A stretch of DNA of 64,000 nucleotides. Origin: Kuafuiihalomonas sp050331295 (GTDB taxonomy: Bacteria; Myxococcota; Kuafuiibacteriia; Kuafuiibacteriales; Kuafuiibacteriaceae). The stretch covers positions 1 to 64,000 of the forward strand of contig JBHJGZ010000009.1 in assembly GCA_050331295.1 (NCBI GenBank). Reading direction: 5' to 3'. This document shows positions 42,944 through 50,574 of the stretch, one piece after another (position 1 is the stretch's first letter; every line of letters starts with the position of its first letter). Below the pieces are notes generated by a model. It made no database searches. It was given only the letters and a program-made list of their open reading frames with translations, and was not told the origin of the DNA. A program made the translations under genes and the position numbers.

Positions 42944-43603
42944 CTACAGGCGAAGGGGTCCTCCTCGCTCGAGAGCTCTCTGAAACGCGTCCCGGCCTTC
43001 GCAGGCCCGCAGGTATCGATGGAGCTTGGGGTGTGTGTCTGGACGGAGGCCGCCCCGAGCGAAGAAGGCTTGGACCGGAAAACTCATGACGACGTCTACG
43101 GCCGAGAATTGGTCGCCCAAGAACCAAGGATCCGCGTGAGCTTCCATGTGATCGGAATGCAGCGCGATCTGTTCGTTGAGAAAGGTCGACTTGACGAGCC
43201 CGGTCATGGTGGCGGCGATGGGACGCACGATGAACGGCGTCTTCTCGTCGATGCGGTCCAGCACCAACTTCAGCAGCATCGGGGGCATGGCGGAAGCCTC
43301 GGCGTAGTGAAGCCAATATCGAAAGCTCTCGAATGCAGGGCTGCCCAGAGCGGGTCGGAGACTGTGGTCGGGGACCGCGTCGAGTAGGTACTCGACGATG
43401 GCGCCGGTTTCCGCCACCGTCCGGTCGCCATCCTGAATCACCGGTGCTTTCCCTAGCGGATGGATGCGGCGCAGAGTCGGAGGGGCGAGCATGGTCTTCG
43501 GATCTCGCTGGTACTCGACGATGTCGTATGGAGTCCCGAGCTCTTCCAGCAGCCAGAGGATTCGGAAAGAACGAGAGTGCTCGAGATGATGGACGATGAG
43601 CAT
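42944..43603 (-). CDS. Glutathione S-transferase
   Basis: 219 residues. The N-terminal thioredoxin-fold domain has 'MLIVHHLEHSRSFRILWLLEELGTPYDIVEY' with the catalytic Ser/Tyr region, 'HPLGKAPVIQDGDRTVAETGAIVEYLLD' with the cis-Pro and the E-T/S residues that bind glutathione. The C-terminal helical domain (residues about 90-210) has 'FLGDQFSAVDVVMSFPVQA', the typical N-capping box (S-A-V-D). It detoxifies electrophiles in the cytoplasm by adding glutathione. Motifs fit the beta/omega-like bacterial group. Start ATG 43603. Confidence 0.88.
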   Translation of the reverse strand: MLIVHHLEHSRSFRILWLLEELGTPYDIVEYQRDPKTMLAPPTLRRIHPLGKAPVIQDGDRTVAETGAIVEYLLDAVPDHSLRPALGSPAFESFRYWLHYAEASAMPPMLLKLVLDRIDEKTPFIVRPIAATMTGLVKSTFLNEQIALHSDHMEAHADPWFLGDQFSAVDVVMSFPVQAFFARGGLRPDTHPKLHRYLRACEGRDAFQRALERGGPLRL

Positions 43604-43662
43604 GGACCCTGAGAGTTCTCTCGGATTGACGGGTCAAGGCCATTGCGACGAAGGACCATCGA

Positions 43663-45312
43663 ATGTCCGTCCTTCGACCACGACAGAAGCTCGGAACTCA
43701 TGAGGTCTTCAATCAGACGCCACCCCTCGGCGACCTGGATCTTTGGGCGACCGACCCTGCTCTTCGCGAGGCCGTCTCGAGGGAAGGCGAGGCCGTCCAT
43801 GAGCAACGCGTTCATGACTTTGCGCGCCTGTGTGGTTCGGAGTCGATGCAAGAGCACGCGTTCCGAGCAAATCGATGGTTGCCGGAGCTAAAGAGCTTCG
43901 ACCGCTACGGCCGACGGATCGACGAAGTGGATTTCCACCCATCGTATCACGCTCTCATGCAGGTCGGGTTGGATGGTGGCGTTTCTTCGGTGGCCTGGTC
44001 GGAAGCCACCTCTGGCCACGTGCTCCACTCGGCACTCTTCTACCTGATGGCCGAACTCGAACCATCGGTCTGCTGTCCGATGTCCATGACATACGCCGCC
44101 GTCCCCGCCCTCCAGGCGACTCCTTCGGTGGCGGAGCGATGGATTCCACCCATTTTGGCGTCTCGGTACGATTCCAGATCTCGGCCAGCAGCCGAGAAAC
44201 GGGGCGTGACGGTCGGGATGGCGATGACGGAAAAGCAGGGTGGGTCCGACGTTCGGGGCAATACGACCCGTGCGACCCGAGACGGCGATGGCTACCGTTT
44301 GTACGGGCACAAATGGTTTTGCTCGGCGCCGATGTCCGATGCTTTCCTGACGTTGGCCTACTCAGAAGAGGGGCTCACGTGTTTCTTGGTCCCGCGATGG
44401 ACCCCCGATGGGGAGCGAAACCCGTTTCACATCATGCGCTTGAAGGACAAGCTGGGTGACCGAGCCAACGCATCTTCGGAGATCGAGTATCACGACACGT
44501 GGGCGACGATCGTCGGTCCACCGGGCCGCGGCATCTCCACCATCATCGCCATGGTTCATCATACTCGGCTCGACTGCGCCATAGCGCCTGCAGCATTCAT
44601 GCATCGCACGATACTGGAAGCTTTTCACCACGCCCGCCATCGGAGCGCGTTCGGCAAGCGCCTGGTGGAAAGCGAACTCATGGAAAAGGTGTTGGCTGAC
44701 CTCGTTCTGGAGTCGGAAGCTACGACCGCTCTGACCTTTCGCTTGGCGCGGGCGTTTGACGAAGCGGAGCGCGGCGATGAGAGAGCGCGCTCGTTCGCGC
44801 GGATCGCCACCCCCGTCGCGAAGTACTGGCACAACAAGCGGGTCGTGCCGACGGTGCACGAAGCGATGGAAGTGCACGGTGGAGCTGGTTTCGTCGAGGA
44901 AAGCCTGATGCCCAGGTACTACCGTCAAGCTCCTCTGAATGGAATATGGGAGGGCTCCGGCAACGTGATGTGCCTGGACGTACTCCGAGCCGCTTCTCGG
45001 GAGCCGGAGGCTATCACGATCCTCCGCGAGGAACTGCAATCGACCCGAGGTGAGGACCCGGACTACGACGAACACCTCCGAGCTTGGCTACCTCGGCTCG
45101 AACCTTCCCGACTCGACCAGAGCTCGGCGCGCAGTCTCGTAGAGGCGCTGGGCCTCGCGCTTCAAGCGAACGTCTTGTTGGCTTCTGGCGCCTCCGAGAT
45201 CGCCCATGCGTTCTGCCGAACGCGTATCGGCGCGTCTCGCGCCGTCAGCTTCGGAGCTTACACCGGCGAACTCCCCATTCGAGTGCTGATGGAACGGGTT
45301 CCCGAACTCTGA
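43663..45312 (+). CDS. aidB: AidB-like acyl-CoA dehydrogenase
   Basis: 549 residues. It matches AidB, the E. coli adaptive-response flavoprotein: 'GTHEVFNQTPPLGDLDLWATDPALREAV' at the N-terminus, 'GMAMTEKQGGSDVRGNTTRA' in the FAD-binding middle, 'HIMRLKDKLGDRANASSEIEYH' and 'EVHGGAGFVEESLMPRYYRQAPLNGIWEGSGNVMCLDVLR' in the C-terminal half. The last 100 residues form the extra DNA-binding-like domain typical of AidB. It is an FAD protein of the isovaleryl-CoA dehydrogenase type reported to protect DNA from alkylation. It is divergent from the glutathione S-transferase, and both may serve detoxification. Confidence 0.93.
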   Translation: MSVLRPRQKLGTHEVFNQTPPLGDLDLWATDPALREAVSREGEAVHEQRVHDFARLCGSESMQEHAFRANRWLPELKSFDRYGRRIDEVDFHPSYHALMQVGLDGGVSSVAWSEATSGHVLHSALFYLMAELEPSVCCPMSMTYAAVPALQATPSVAERWIPPILASRYDSRSRPAAEKRGVTVGMAMTEKQGGSDVRGNTTRATRDGDGYRLYGHKWFCSAPMSDAFLTLAYSEEGLTCFLVPRWTPDGERNPFHIMRLKDKLGDRANASSEIEYHDTWATIVGPPGRGISTIIAMVHHTRLDCAIAPAAFMHRTILEAFHHARHRSAFGKRLVESELMEKVLADLVLESEATTALTFRLARAFDEAERGDERARSFARIATPVAKYWHNKRVVPTVHEAMEVHGGAGFVEESLMPRYYRQAPLNGIWEGSGNVMCLDVLRAASREPEAITILREELQSTRGEDPDYDEHLRAWLPRLEPSRLDQSSARSLVEALGLALQANVLLASGASEIAHAFCRTRIGASRAVSFGAYTGELPIRVLMERVPEL

Positions 45313-45318
45313 AGTGGA

Positions 45319-45858
45319 CTACCGACCATCGAGACGTCGGGAGCGCACCTTTCGAAACAATGCCAAAGATCGGTCCCTAGACCATGTGTACAAGGCCAGC
45401 TCGTCGATCCGGGTGCCATGTCCAAAGACCAGTGCGTCCGCCCATGCTCGGGCCGCCCGCCGGTCCTCGGAAGGGGCGCGACGCCGAATTCGTGCCAAAG
45501 TCACGTGGGGCAGCGGCCTTCGTGGGTCGGTTCCTGGAAGACCATGTGCTTTGAGCTCCGCGCGGAGCGTCTGAATCCGGTCGCAAAGGCCGTCGAAACC
45601 GACGTCTACGATGGCACAGATGGCTGATGGGGGTCGACCTCCCAACATCCGACATCGGCCGAGGGTCGACGAGATGGGGTCCAAATGGACGAGCTCGAGC
45701 ATCTCCCACGCGGCAAGCGCGGTCGATTCATCGACCGGACCCAGGAAGGCTGCGGTCACGTGCCGATCGTCGAAAGAGAACAGACGTACGGACGAAGGTG
45801 GTTCCGAAAGTTCGAGCTCTTCCGGATAAGGAAAGGCCACAAACCAGTTGGGTTTCAC
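45319..45858 (-). CDS. 2'-5' RNA ligase-like 2H phosphoesterase
   Basis: 179 residues from GTG 45858. It has two copies of the H-x-T motif of the 2H phosphoesterase family: R-H-V-T at about residue 33 ('DDRHVTAAFLG') and P-H-V-T-L near 118 ('RPLPHVTLARI'), spaced as in ThpR/LigT. Such enzymes hydrolyse cyclic phosphates or join 2'-5' RNA ends. The C-terminal 'LYTWSRDRSLALFRKV' is also typical. It follows the epimerase gene by 15 bases on the same strand, so the two are likely co-transcribed. Confidence 0.85.
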   Translation of the reverse strand: MKPNWFVAFPYPEELELSEPPSSVRLFSFDDRHVTAAFLGPVDESTALAAWEMLELVHLDPISSTLGRCRMLGGRPPSAICAIVDVGFDGLCDRIQTLRAELKAHGLPGTDPRRPLPHVTLARIRRRAPSEDRRAARAWADALVFGHGTRIDELALYTWSRDRSLALFRKVRSRRLDGR

Positions 45859-45873
45859 TCGGGCGGCTCCGCT

Positions 45874-46806
45874 TCACCAAGCGGCATCTGGGGATTCGCC
45901 AAGGAGGAAGGCGTCCATGGTCTTTTTGGCGCTGAAGCTGTGGGCAAAGCCCGTCGCCTCGCGAAAGCTTCCCGCGTCGACGACGACCGGGAACTTGATG
46001 TGGTCCAAGGCACCTTTCGGGAGTCTGGGCAGCCCGAAACGTCCCAAGAGTCGATTGAACACGAATTCAGGTATGAAGAGCCGCTCCCTACCCGTGCCCT
46101 GGATCAGCGTGGAAAGCGGAATCGGATTGGGACCCGCAACATTGAAGACTCCGCGGATACGGGGTTGAAGCGCAGCCAATATGGCTCGCGCCATGTCGAC
46201 TTCGTGCATGAACTGGAACAGAGGGTCGAAGCCCAGGATGGTCGGAACGCGGGGACCCTTCAGGAACGAAGCAAGGGTCGCGGCCCGGCTGGGGCCGAGT
46301 TGGTAGACCATTCGAAGAATCACGGTCTCGAGTTGAGGATGTCGCCAAAGCGCGGTTGTGGCGTACAAGTCCGCCGCAACCAGGTCTGCCAGCTCCGGAA
46401 ACGTCTTCTGGGCCATGGGGGGATCGTCCTCGCGATGAACCATCGGGGAGTCCGGCCCTGCGCCATAGTAGGTGTGCCGTCCGACAAAGACGGCCTTTTC
46501 CGCGTTGTACGCGGCGCAGCGCTCGAACACGGCTCGCGTTCCGTGCAAGTTGATGCGGTAGCGCTCTTCCGTGCTCACCTCCAAATGGGTGACTGTTGCC
46601 ATGTGCACCACGGCGTGAGGTCGGAACTTTCGAAAGACGTCCTCGGCTGGGCGCTTTCGAATGTCGTGGGGGTGGACCTTCACGCCCGGTGGCGGGTCGG
46701 TCCAAGGGCGCCGGTCGATGCCCACCACTTCATGCTGCTCTTGCACCAGCATACGGGTCAGGTGGCGTCCAACAACGCTGCTGATTCCTGCGATCAGAAC
46801 CCTCAT
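45874..46806 (-). CDS. NAD-dependent epimerase/dehydratase (extended SDR)
   Basis: Start ATG 46806; 310 residues. The Rossmann motif is atypical: 'RVLIAGISSVVGRHLTRMLV' (G-x-S-S-x-V-G rather than G-x-x-G-x-x-G). 'RPHAVVHMATVTHLEVSTEERYRINLHGTRAVFERC' is SDR-like. The usual Y-x-x-x-K is not obvious; 'GRHTYYGAGPDSPMVHRED' and 'DLYATTALWRH' may take that place. The role may be in sugar-nucleotide or lipid metabolism; the substrate cannot be named. It lies between an acyltransferase gene (28-base gap) and the 2H phosphoesterase gene, in one minus-strand group. Confidence 0.72.
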   Translation of the reverse strand: MRVLIAGISSVVGRHLTRMLVQEQHEVVGIDRRPWTDPPPGVKVHPHDIRKRPAEDVFRKFRPHAVVHMATVTHLEVSTEERYRINLHGTRAVFERCAAYNAEKAVFVGRHTYYGAGPDSPMVHREDDPPMAQKTFPELADLVAADLYATTALWRHPQLETVILRMVYQLGPSRAATLASFLKGPRVPTILGFDPLFQFMHEVDMARAILAALQPRIRGVFNVAGPNPIPLSTLIQGTGRERLFIPEFVFNRLLGRFGLPRLPKGALDHIKFPVVVDAGSFREATGFAHSFSAKKTMDAFLLGESPDAAW

Positions 46807-46834
46807 GGTTTTGGTCCTACCCGGCGACCTTTCC

Positions 46835-47638
46835 TCAACGGAACCGACGCTTGGACTCCCCATGGTCCAGAAGGTCTCGGATGCGCTTCTTCACGGTGTC
46901 GACGTATCGATGAATGACCGAGTCTTCTTCATCCCCGGTTCCGTCCAGGAGGACGGGCTCGCCATAATAGATCTCGAGGGGCACGGGTCGCGGGAGTGCG
47001 ACCCCGTACGGGGTCACGGGGATGTACGGCACGCCCAGTCTCCTGCCTAGTCGATACAGGTTCGCGATGGTGGGGATCGCTTCGCCGCCCCCCACGAACG
47101 CGAAGGGGACCACCGGTGTCCCCGTCTTCAGCGCCAAGCGAGCGAAGCCGGTTCCGAACTCCAGCAGGCTGTTTCGTTCCCAAAAGAGCTTCGCGGTACC
47201 TCGAGCCCCCTCTGGAAACACCATCAGCAGTCGATCTGCCTCCAGAAGTCGCTCTGCGTTTTCAGGTAGACCCACAAAGTTCCCAGTGCGGGCGCCCAGC
47301 GAAGCAACAAATGGGATCCGATAGAGGAAGCGTTCGGCCATGCCGTGGACCAGCCGTGGCGGCTCCATCTCGAAGAAGCACGATGCCACCACCATCATGC
47401 CGTCCACCGCCCATCCCCCGGAATGATTGCCAACCAGCATGGCCCTTCCTCGAGCCGGGACATGTGCCATTCCTTCCACCCGCACGCGGAAGTACCGGCG
47501 GTAGAAGGGTTCGAGAAACGACATCATCGCGGCAATGTCATCCTTGCGAGCGCCGAACGGGTCGAGCTCGAGTTCGTCGAAGGGGATCTCGATACGGTCG
47601 ACGCGTGCCCGGACGCCGGATCGGAACGGGATGCGCAT
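46835..47638 (-). CDS. 1-acylglycerol-3-phosphate acyltransferase-like (PlsC family)
   Basis: Start ATG 47638; 267 residues. The catalytic H-x4-D appears in 'VGNHSGGWAVDGMMV' and the second motif 'FPEGARGTAKLFWERNSLLEFG' contains the P-E-G-x-R substrate-binding loop. The first residues are polar, then a helix near residue 45 leads into the catalytic domain; no strong membrane helix is present. It probably transfers acyl groups to lysophospholipid or glycolipid at the inner-membrane face. It is divergent from the NtrC-type regulator with only 16 bases between start codons. Confidence 0.85.
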   Translation of the reverse strand: MRIPFRSGVRARVDRIEIPFDELELDPFGARKDDIAAMMSFLEPFYRRYFRVRVEGMAHVPARGRAMLVGNHSGGWAVDGMMVVASCFFEMEPPRLVHGMAERFLYRIPFVASLGARTGNFVGLPENAERLLEADRLLMVFPEGARGTAKLFWERNSLLEFGTGFARLALKTGTPVVPFAFVGGGEAIPTIANLYRLGRRLGVPYIPVTPYGVALPRPVPLEIYYGEPVLLDGTGDEEDSVIHRYVDTVKKRIRDLLDHGESKRRFR

Positions 47639-47654
47639 CGCCTCGCAATAAGCC

Positions 47655-49055
47655 TTGAACCCCACCTCGCTGCAAACCAAAGTTGAGGGGTTGGAGCGGC
47701 GAATTCTCATCGTGGACGACGAGCTCGCCATTCGGAGCAGTCTGACCGCTGCCTTGAAGCTCGAAAGCTTCGCGGTCGAGGCTGTGGAAGACCTTGCATC
47801 GGCGCGCCAGGCCCTTTCTGGCTTCGGTCCGGACGCGGTGCTCTTGGACCTCAAGCTGCCGGATGGAGATGGCTTGTCGCTGATGTCGGCCCCGGAGCTG
47901 GTGGAGGTTCCGGTGGTGGTCATGAGCGGACACGGGACCATGGATGACGCGGTTCGAGCGCTTCGTCTCGGAGCCCGCGATTTTCTCGAGAAGCCCGTCG
48001 GCTCGGACCGGGTTCTGGTCACGCTGAAGAACGTCATGGAACTCGTGCGCCTTTCGCGGGAGAACGAGGCCCTTCAAGCCGAGGTGGCTGACGCCCGAGG
48101 CTCGATGACCATCATCGGCCAGTCCGAGGCGATTCGAGAGCTCCGAGAAAAGATTGAACGGGTGGCTCCCTCGGAAGGCCGGGTGCTGATCACGGGGGAG
48201 AACGGCAGCGGCAAGGAGCTGGTCGCCCATGCGATCCATCAAAAGAGTCCCCGTTCCTCGGAGCCGTTCATCACGATGAATTGCGGGGCCGTACCATCCG
48301 AGCTCATCGAAGCGGAGCTCTTCGGGCACGAACGTGGAGCGTTTACCGGAGCTGAACAGCGTCGTCTCGGTAAGTTCGAGCGAGCGCACCGAGGGACCCT
48401 TTTCCTGGACGAGGTCGGCGACATGCCCTCCGCGATGCAGGTCAAACTGCTCAGGGTTCTCCAGACCGGAGAAGTCGAGCGCGTGGGGGGGACGGCTTCC
48501 TTCCATGTGGACGTGCGCGTGGTTTCCGCAAGCAACAAGGATTTGCTGGCGGAGGTCGGATCCGGCCGATTTCGGGAAGACTTGTACTATCGATTGAATG
48601 TAGTGCCCATCGACGTGCCTCCACTTCGGGCCCGGAGAGACGACATTCCGCTGTTGGCCGGCCACCTGCTCACGGAAAGCGCCCGCCGCAATCGTCGGAG
48701 CCTCCGTCTCACGGATGAGGCCTTGGCGGTCCTCGAACGGTACGATTATCCAGGAAACGTTCGGGAGTTGCGAAACCTCGTGGAGAGAATGGTGATTCTG
48801 GCGCCGAGAGACCGAGCGTCACTCAGCAAAGAAGATGTCGAATCTTTGATGCCGCAGCCGGATCGCCGTTCGGCCCCGGTCGGAGGGTGGAGGCCCGGAA
48901 TGAAGCTATCGGACCTGGTCCACGAGGCGGAGAAGTCCATCGTCAAGGAAGCCCTCGATGCGCACGGTGGCTCCATTCCAGCGACCGCCAAGAGTCTGGG
49001 GGTCGAACGTTCGAACTTTCACAAGAAGCTGAAGGCGTTGGGGTTGAAGGGCTGA
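47655..49055 (+). CDS. NtrC-family sigma-54-dependent response regulator
   Basis: 466 residues from TTG 47655. Domains: a receiver (residues 15-130) with the acidic pocket 'VDDE' and phospho-acceptor Asp65 in 'VLLDLKLPDGDGL'; an AAA+ ATPase (about 150-385) with Walker A 'GENGSGKELVAHAI', the sigma-54 contact 'GAFTGAEQ' and Walker B 'GTLFLDEVGDM'; and a Fis-type HTH at the end ('SIPATAKSLGVERSNFHKKLKALG'). It activates sigma-54 promoters after phosphorylation. No sensor kinase is next to it, so it is an orphan. A good sigma-54 promoter lies 167 bases downstream, before the TPR gene. Confidence 0.92.
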   Translation: MNPTSLQTKVEGLERRILIVDDELAIRSSLTAALKLESFAVEAVEDLASARQALSGFGPDAVLLDLKLPDGDGLSLMSAPELVEVPVVVMSGHGTMDDAVRALRLGARDFLEKPVGSDRVLVTLKNVMELVRLSRENEALQAEVADARGSMTIIGQSEAIRELREKIERVAPSEGRVLITGENGSGKELVAHAIHQKSPRSSEPFITMNCGAVPSELIEAELFGHERGAFTGAEQRRLGKFERAHRGTLFLDEVGDMPSAMQVKLLRVLQTGEVERVGGTASFHVDVRVVSASNKDLLAEVGSGRFREDLYYRLNVVPIDVPPLRARRDDIPLLAGHLLTESARRNRRSLRLTDEALAVLERYDYPGNVRELRNLVERMVILAPRDRASLSKEDVESLMPQPDRRSAPVGGWRPGMKLSDLVHEAEKSIVKEALDAHGGSIPATAKSLGVERSNFHKKLKALGLKG

Positions 49056-49138
49056 CCATCACGGCCAGGAACCGAGTCATCGATGGCGCGAGCGCGGTGA
49101 GCCTTTAGGAAGGCGTGACGCTCCCAGCACTTCGCGAG

Positions 49139-49168
49139 CCCGGCGGGTCATTCGTTCCTCCCGCCGGG
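49139..49168 (+). terminator. Hairpin after the NtrC-type regulator
   Basis: CCCGGCGGG at 49139-49147 and CCCGCCGGG at 49160-49168 form a perfect nine-base GC stem with a twelve-base loop. It lies 84 bases after the regulator stop and 53 bases before the sigma-54 promoter. No long U-run follows, so it may be a weak terminator or a factor-dependent stop. Confidence 0.5.
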
Positions 49169-49221
49169 TGGCCGGAGCCACGTGGCGCTGCGAGTTCGGC
49201 TGCGAACGCCCGGAGAAGGCT

Positions 49222-49237
49222 TGGCACAACGTTCGCA
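49222..49237 (+). promoter_or_regulatory. Predicted sigma-54 (-24/-12) promoter
   Basis: TGGCACAACGTTCGCA places GG and GC with the exact spacing of the consensus TGGCACG-N4-TTGCW, with two mismatches. Transcription should begin near 49248, leaving about 18 bases before the ATG at 49266, with the ribosome site GAAAGGAGA in between. It sits just downstream of a sigma-54 activator gene. Confidence 0.65.
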
Positions 49238-49265
49238 AATCACTGCGCCTCGAAAGGAGAGCGAA

Positions 49266-50330
49266 ATGCTCGAAAGAAGTGAATCGAGAGTGTGGAACTG
49301 GAAACTGGGCGTGGGGGTCGCGTTTTTGACCCTCGCAATGAGCGCCTGGGCGTTGATGGGGACCGAGGCTGAGTCAGAGACCGAGCTCGAGAGCGTCCAG
49401 ACGATCCGAGAGTTGCCGACCGAAGAGCCGGCCCGGCGGGCATTCGAGTCCGAGCCCGGAGCAGCCGAGGATGCGCCCCTCGCCGATGCTCGGTTGAACG
49501 AAGCAGCCCTCGAGGACGGGCAGGACGGGGACCGGGCGCGTGCGAGCGAGGACGACCTCACCGTTGTGGAAACACCGGAACCGACCGTCGTCTTGGTGCC
49601 CGAGGAGATGGCGAGAGACTATTTGTTCGCGGCGGAACAAGCGATCATGGCCGGGCATCTCGACGAGGCCTTGACCGCGTTGAGAATGCACCTGCACGGA
49701 CACGAGGAATCAGCATCACTGATGTTGCGCATCGGTCGGCTGGCCCGTGAACTGAGACAATGGGACCTGTCGGAGAGGGCGTTGGACCGCGCCATCGAAC
49801 TCGACCCGCTCGGCGCAGATCTCCATTTGGAGCTCGGTCTGCTGCACCTGGCTCGAGAGAGATTCGACATGGCGCAGACCTCGGCCGAGGAAGCCGTCGA
49901 GCTCGCTCCCGAGGACCCTGCAGCCTGGAATCTCTTGGGACGGGTGGCACTCAATCAAAGCCGTTGGGAACCGGCGGAGTTCGCGTTCCGCCGGGCGGCC
50001 GAACTCGAGCCGACGAACGGGTTCTATTTGAACAACCTGGGCTTGCTGTACGTCATGCGACGGATGGGGCCGGAGGCCGAGTCCGCACTGCGGGCATCGG
50101 TCGAGATGTTTGAGGGACATCCCCCTCGGTACGTCCACAACAACTTGGGCTTGGCTCTCGAGCTTCAGGACGAGCTCGAACAGGCGCTTCAGGCTTTCGC
50201 CGACGCCTTGGCCGTGGACCCGAGCTACATCCGAGCGCAGGTCAACCTGCGCCGGGTCCGGGACGCTTTCGCATCTCAATCCTTGGCCCGCATTGACGAC
50301 CCACCGGCAGCGGAAGCCCTGATGGAATGA
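49266..50330 (+). CDS. TPR-repeat membrane-anchored protein
   Basis: Start ATG 49266, preceded by GAAAGGAGA. 354 residues. One N-terminal helix (residues about 13-31, 'LGVGVAFLTLAMSAWALM') anchors it, followed by an acidic linker rich in Glu and Ala. From about residue 110 the chain is a series of TPR units with the W-x-x-L-G / A-x-x-A / P pattern, for example 'ESASLMLRIGRLARELRQWDLSERALDRAIELDP', 'AWNLLGRVALNQSRWEPAEFAFRRAAELEP' and 'YVHNNLGLALELQDELEQALQAFADALAVDP'. It should act as a periplasmic or cytoplasmic scaffold. Its promoter is sigma-54-like, so the neighbouring regulator may control it. Confidence 0.8.
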   Translation: MLERSESRVWNWKLGVGVAFLTLAMSAWALMGTEAESETELESVQTIRELPTEEPARRAFESEPGAAEDAPLADARLNEAALEDGQDGDRARASEDDLTVVETPEPTVVLVPEEMARDYLFAAEQAIMAGHLDEALTALRMHLHGHEESASLMLRIGRLARELRQWDLSERALDRAIELDPLGADLHLELGLLHLARERFDMAQTSAEEAVELAPEDPAAWNLLGRVALNQSRWEPAEFAFRRAAELEPTNGFYLNNLGLLYVMRRMGPEAESALRASVEMFEGHPPRYVHNNLGLALELQDELEQALQAFADALAVDPSYIRAQVNLRRVRDAFASQSLARIDDPPAAEALME

Positions 50331-50335
50331 TGCCC

Positions 50336-50373
50336 CGCGCCCCCTCCTGATGCGCAGGCATCGAGGGGGCGCG
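50336..50373 (+). terminator. Strong GC hairpin after the TPR gene
   Basis: CGCGCCCCCTC (50336-50346) and GAGGGGGCGCG (50363-50373) make a perfect eleven-base stem with a sixteen-base loop, six bases after the TPR stop. It likely ends that transcript; there is no U-tract. The remaining 200 bases up to the GGDEF-EAL gene contain no recognised gene. Confidence 0.65.
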
Positions 50374-50574
50374 ACCTCCGTCGTGGGATAAGGGTAAGAA
50401 TAGGTTGAGCTTTCACGACTAGAATGTTCCAGCCCGAACGAGCAAAGCGCCTCGGCTGGCCTCAGAGGGCCCGCGGAACCGCGCGTGTAAAGGGGCTGCC
50501 AGAACAGAGAAAACGGACCATGCTGCTCTGAGAGATCCATGGCTGAGAACGTCGATCCTTAAGGAAGGAAGAGC

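Noticed and set aside
42015..43643. Long open frame of 542 codons on the minus strand
   Set aside because: It lies in another frame of the RluA and glutathione transferase genes, is Arg/Ser-rich and low-complexity, and has no motif. High GC produces such shadow frames.
50400..50574. Possible c-di-GMP riboswitch before the GGDEF-EAL gene (contains GCAAAGC)
   Set aside because: The GCAAAGC string resembles the GEMM core, but I could not pair the flanking stems or find the tetraloop-receptor part, so it is not called.
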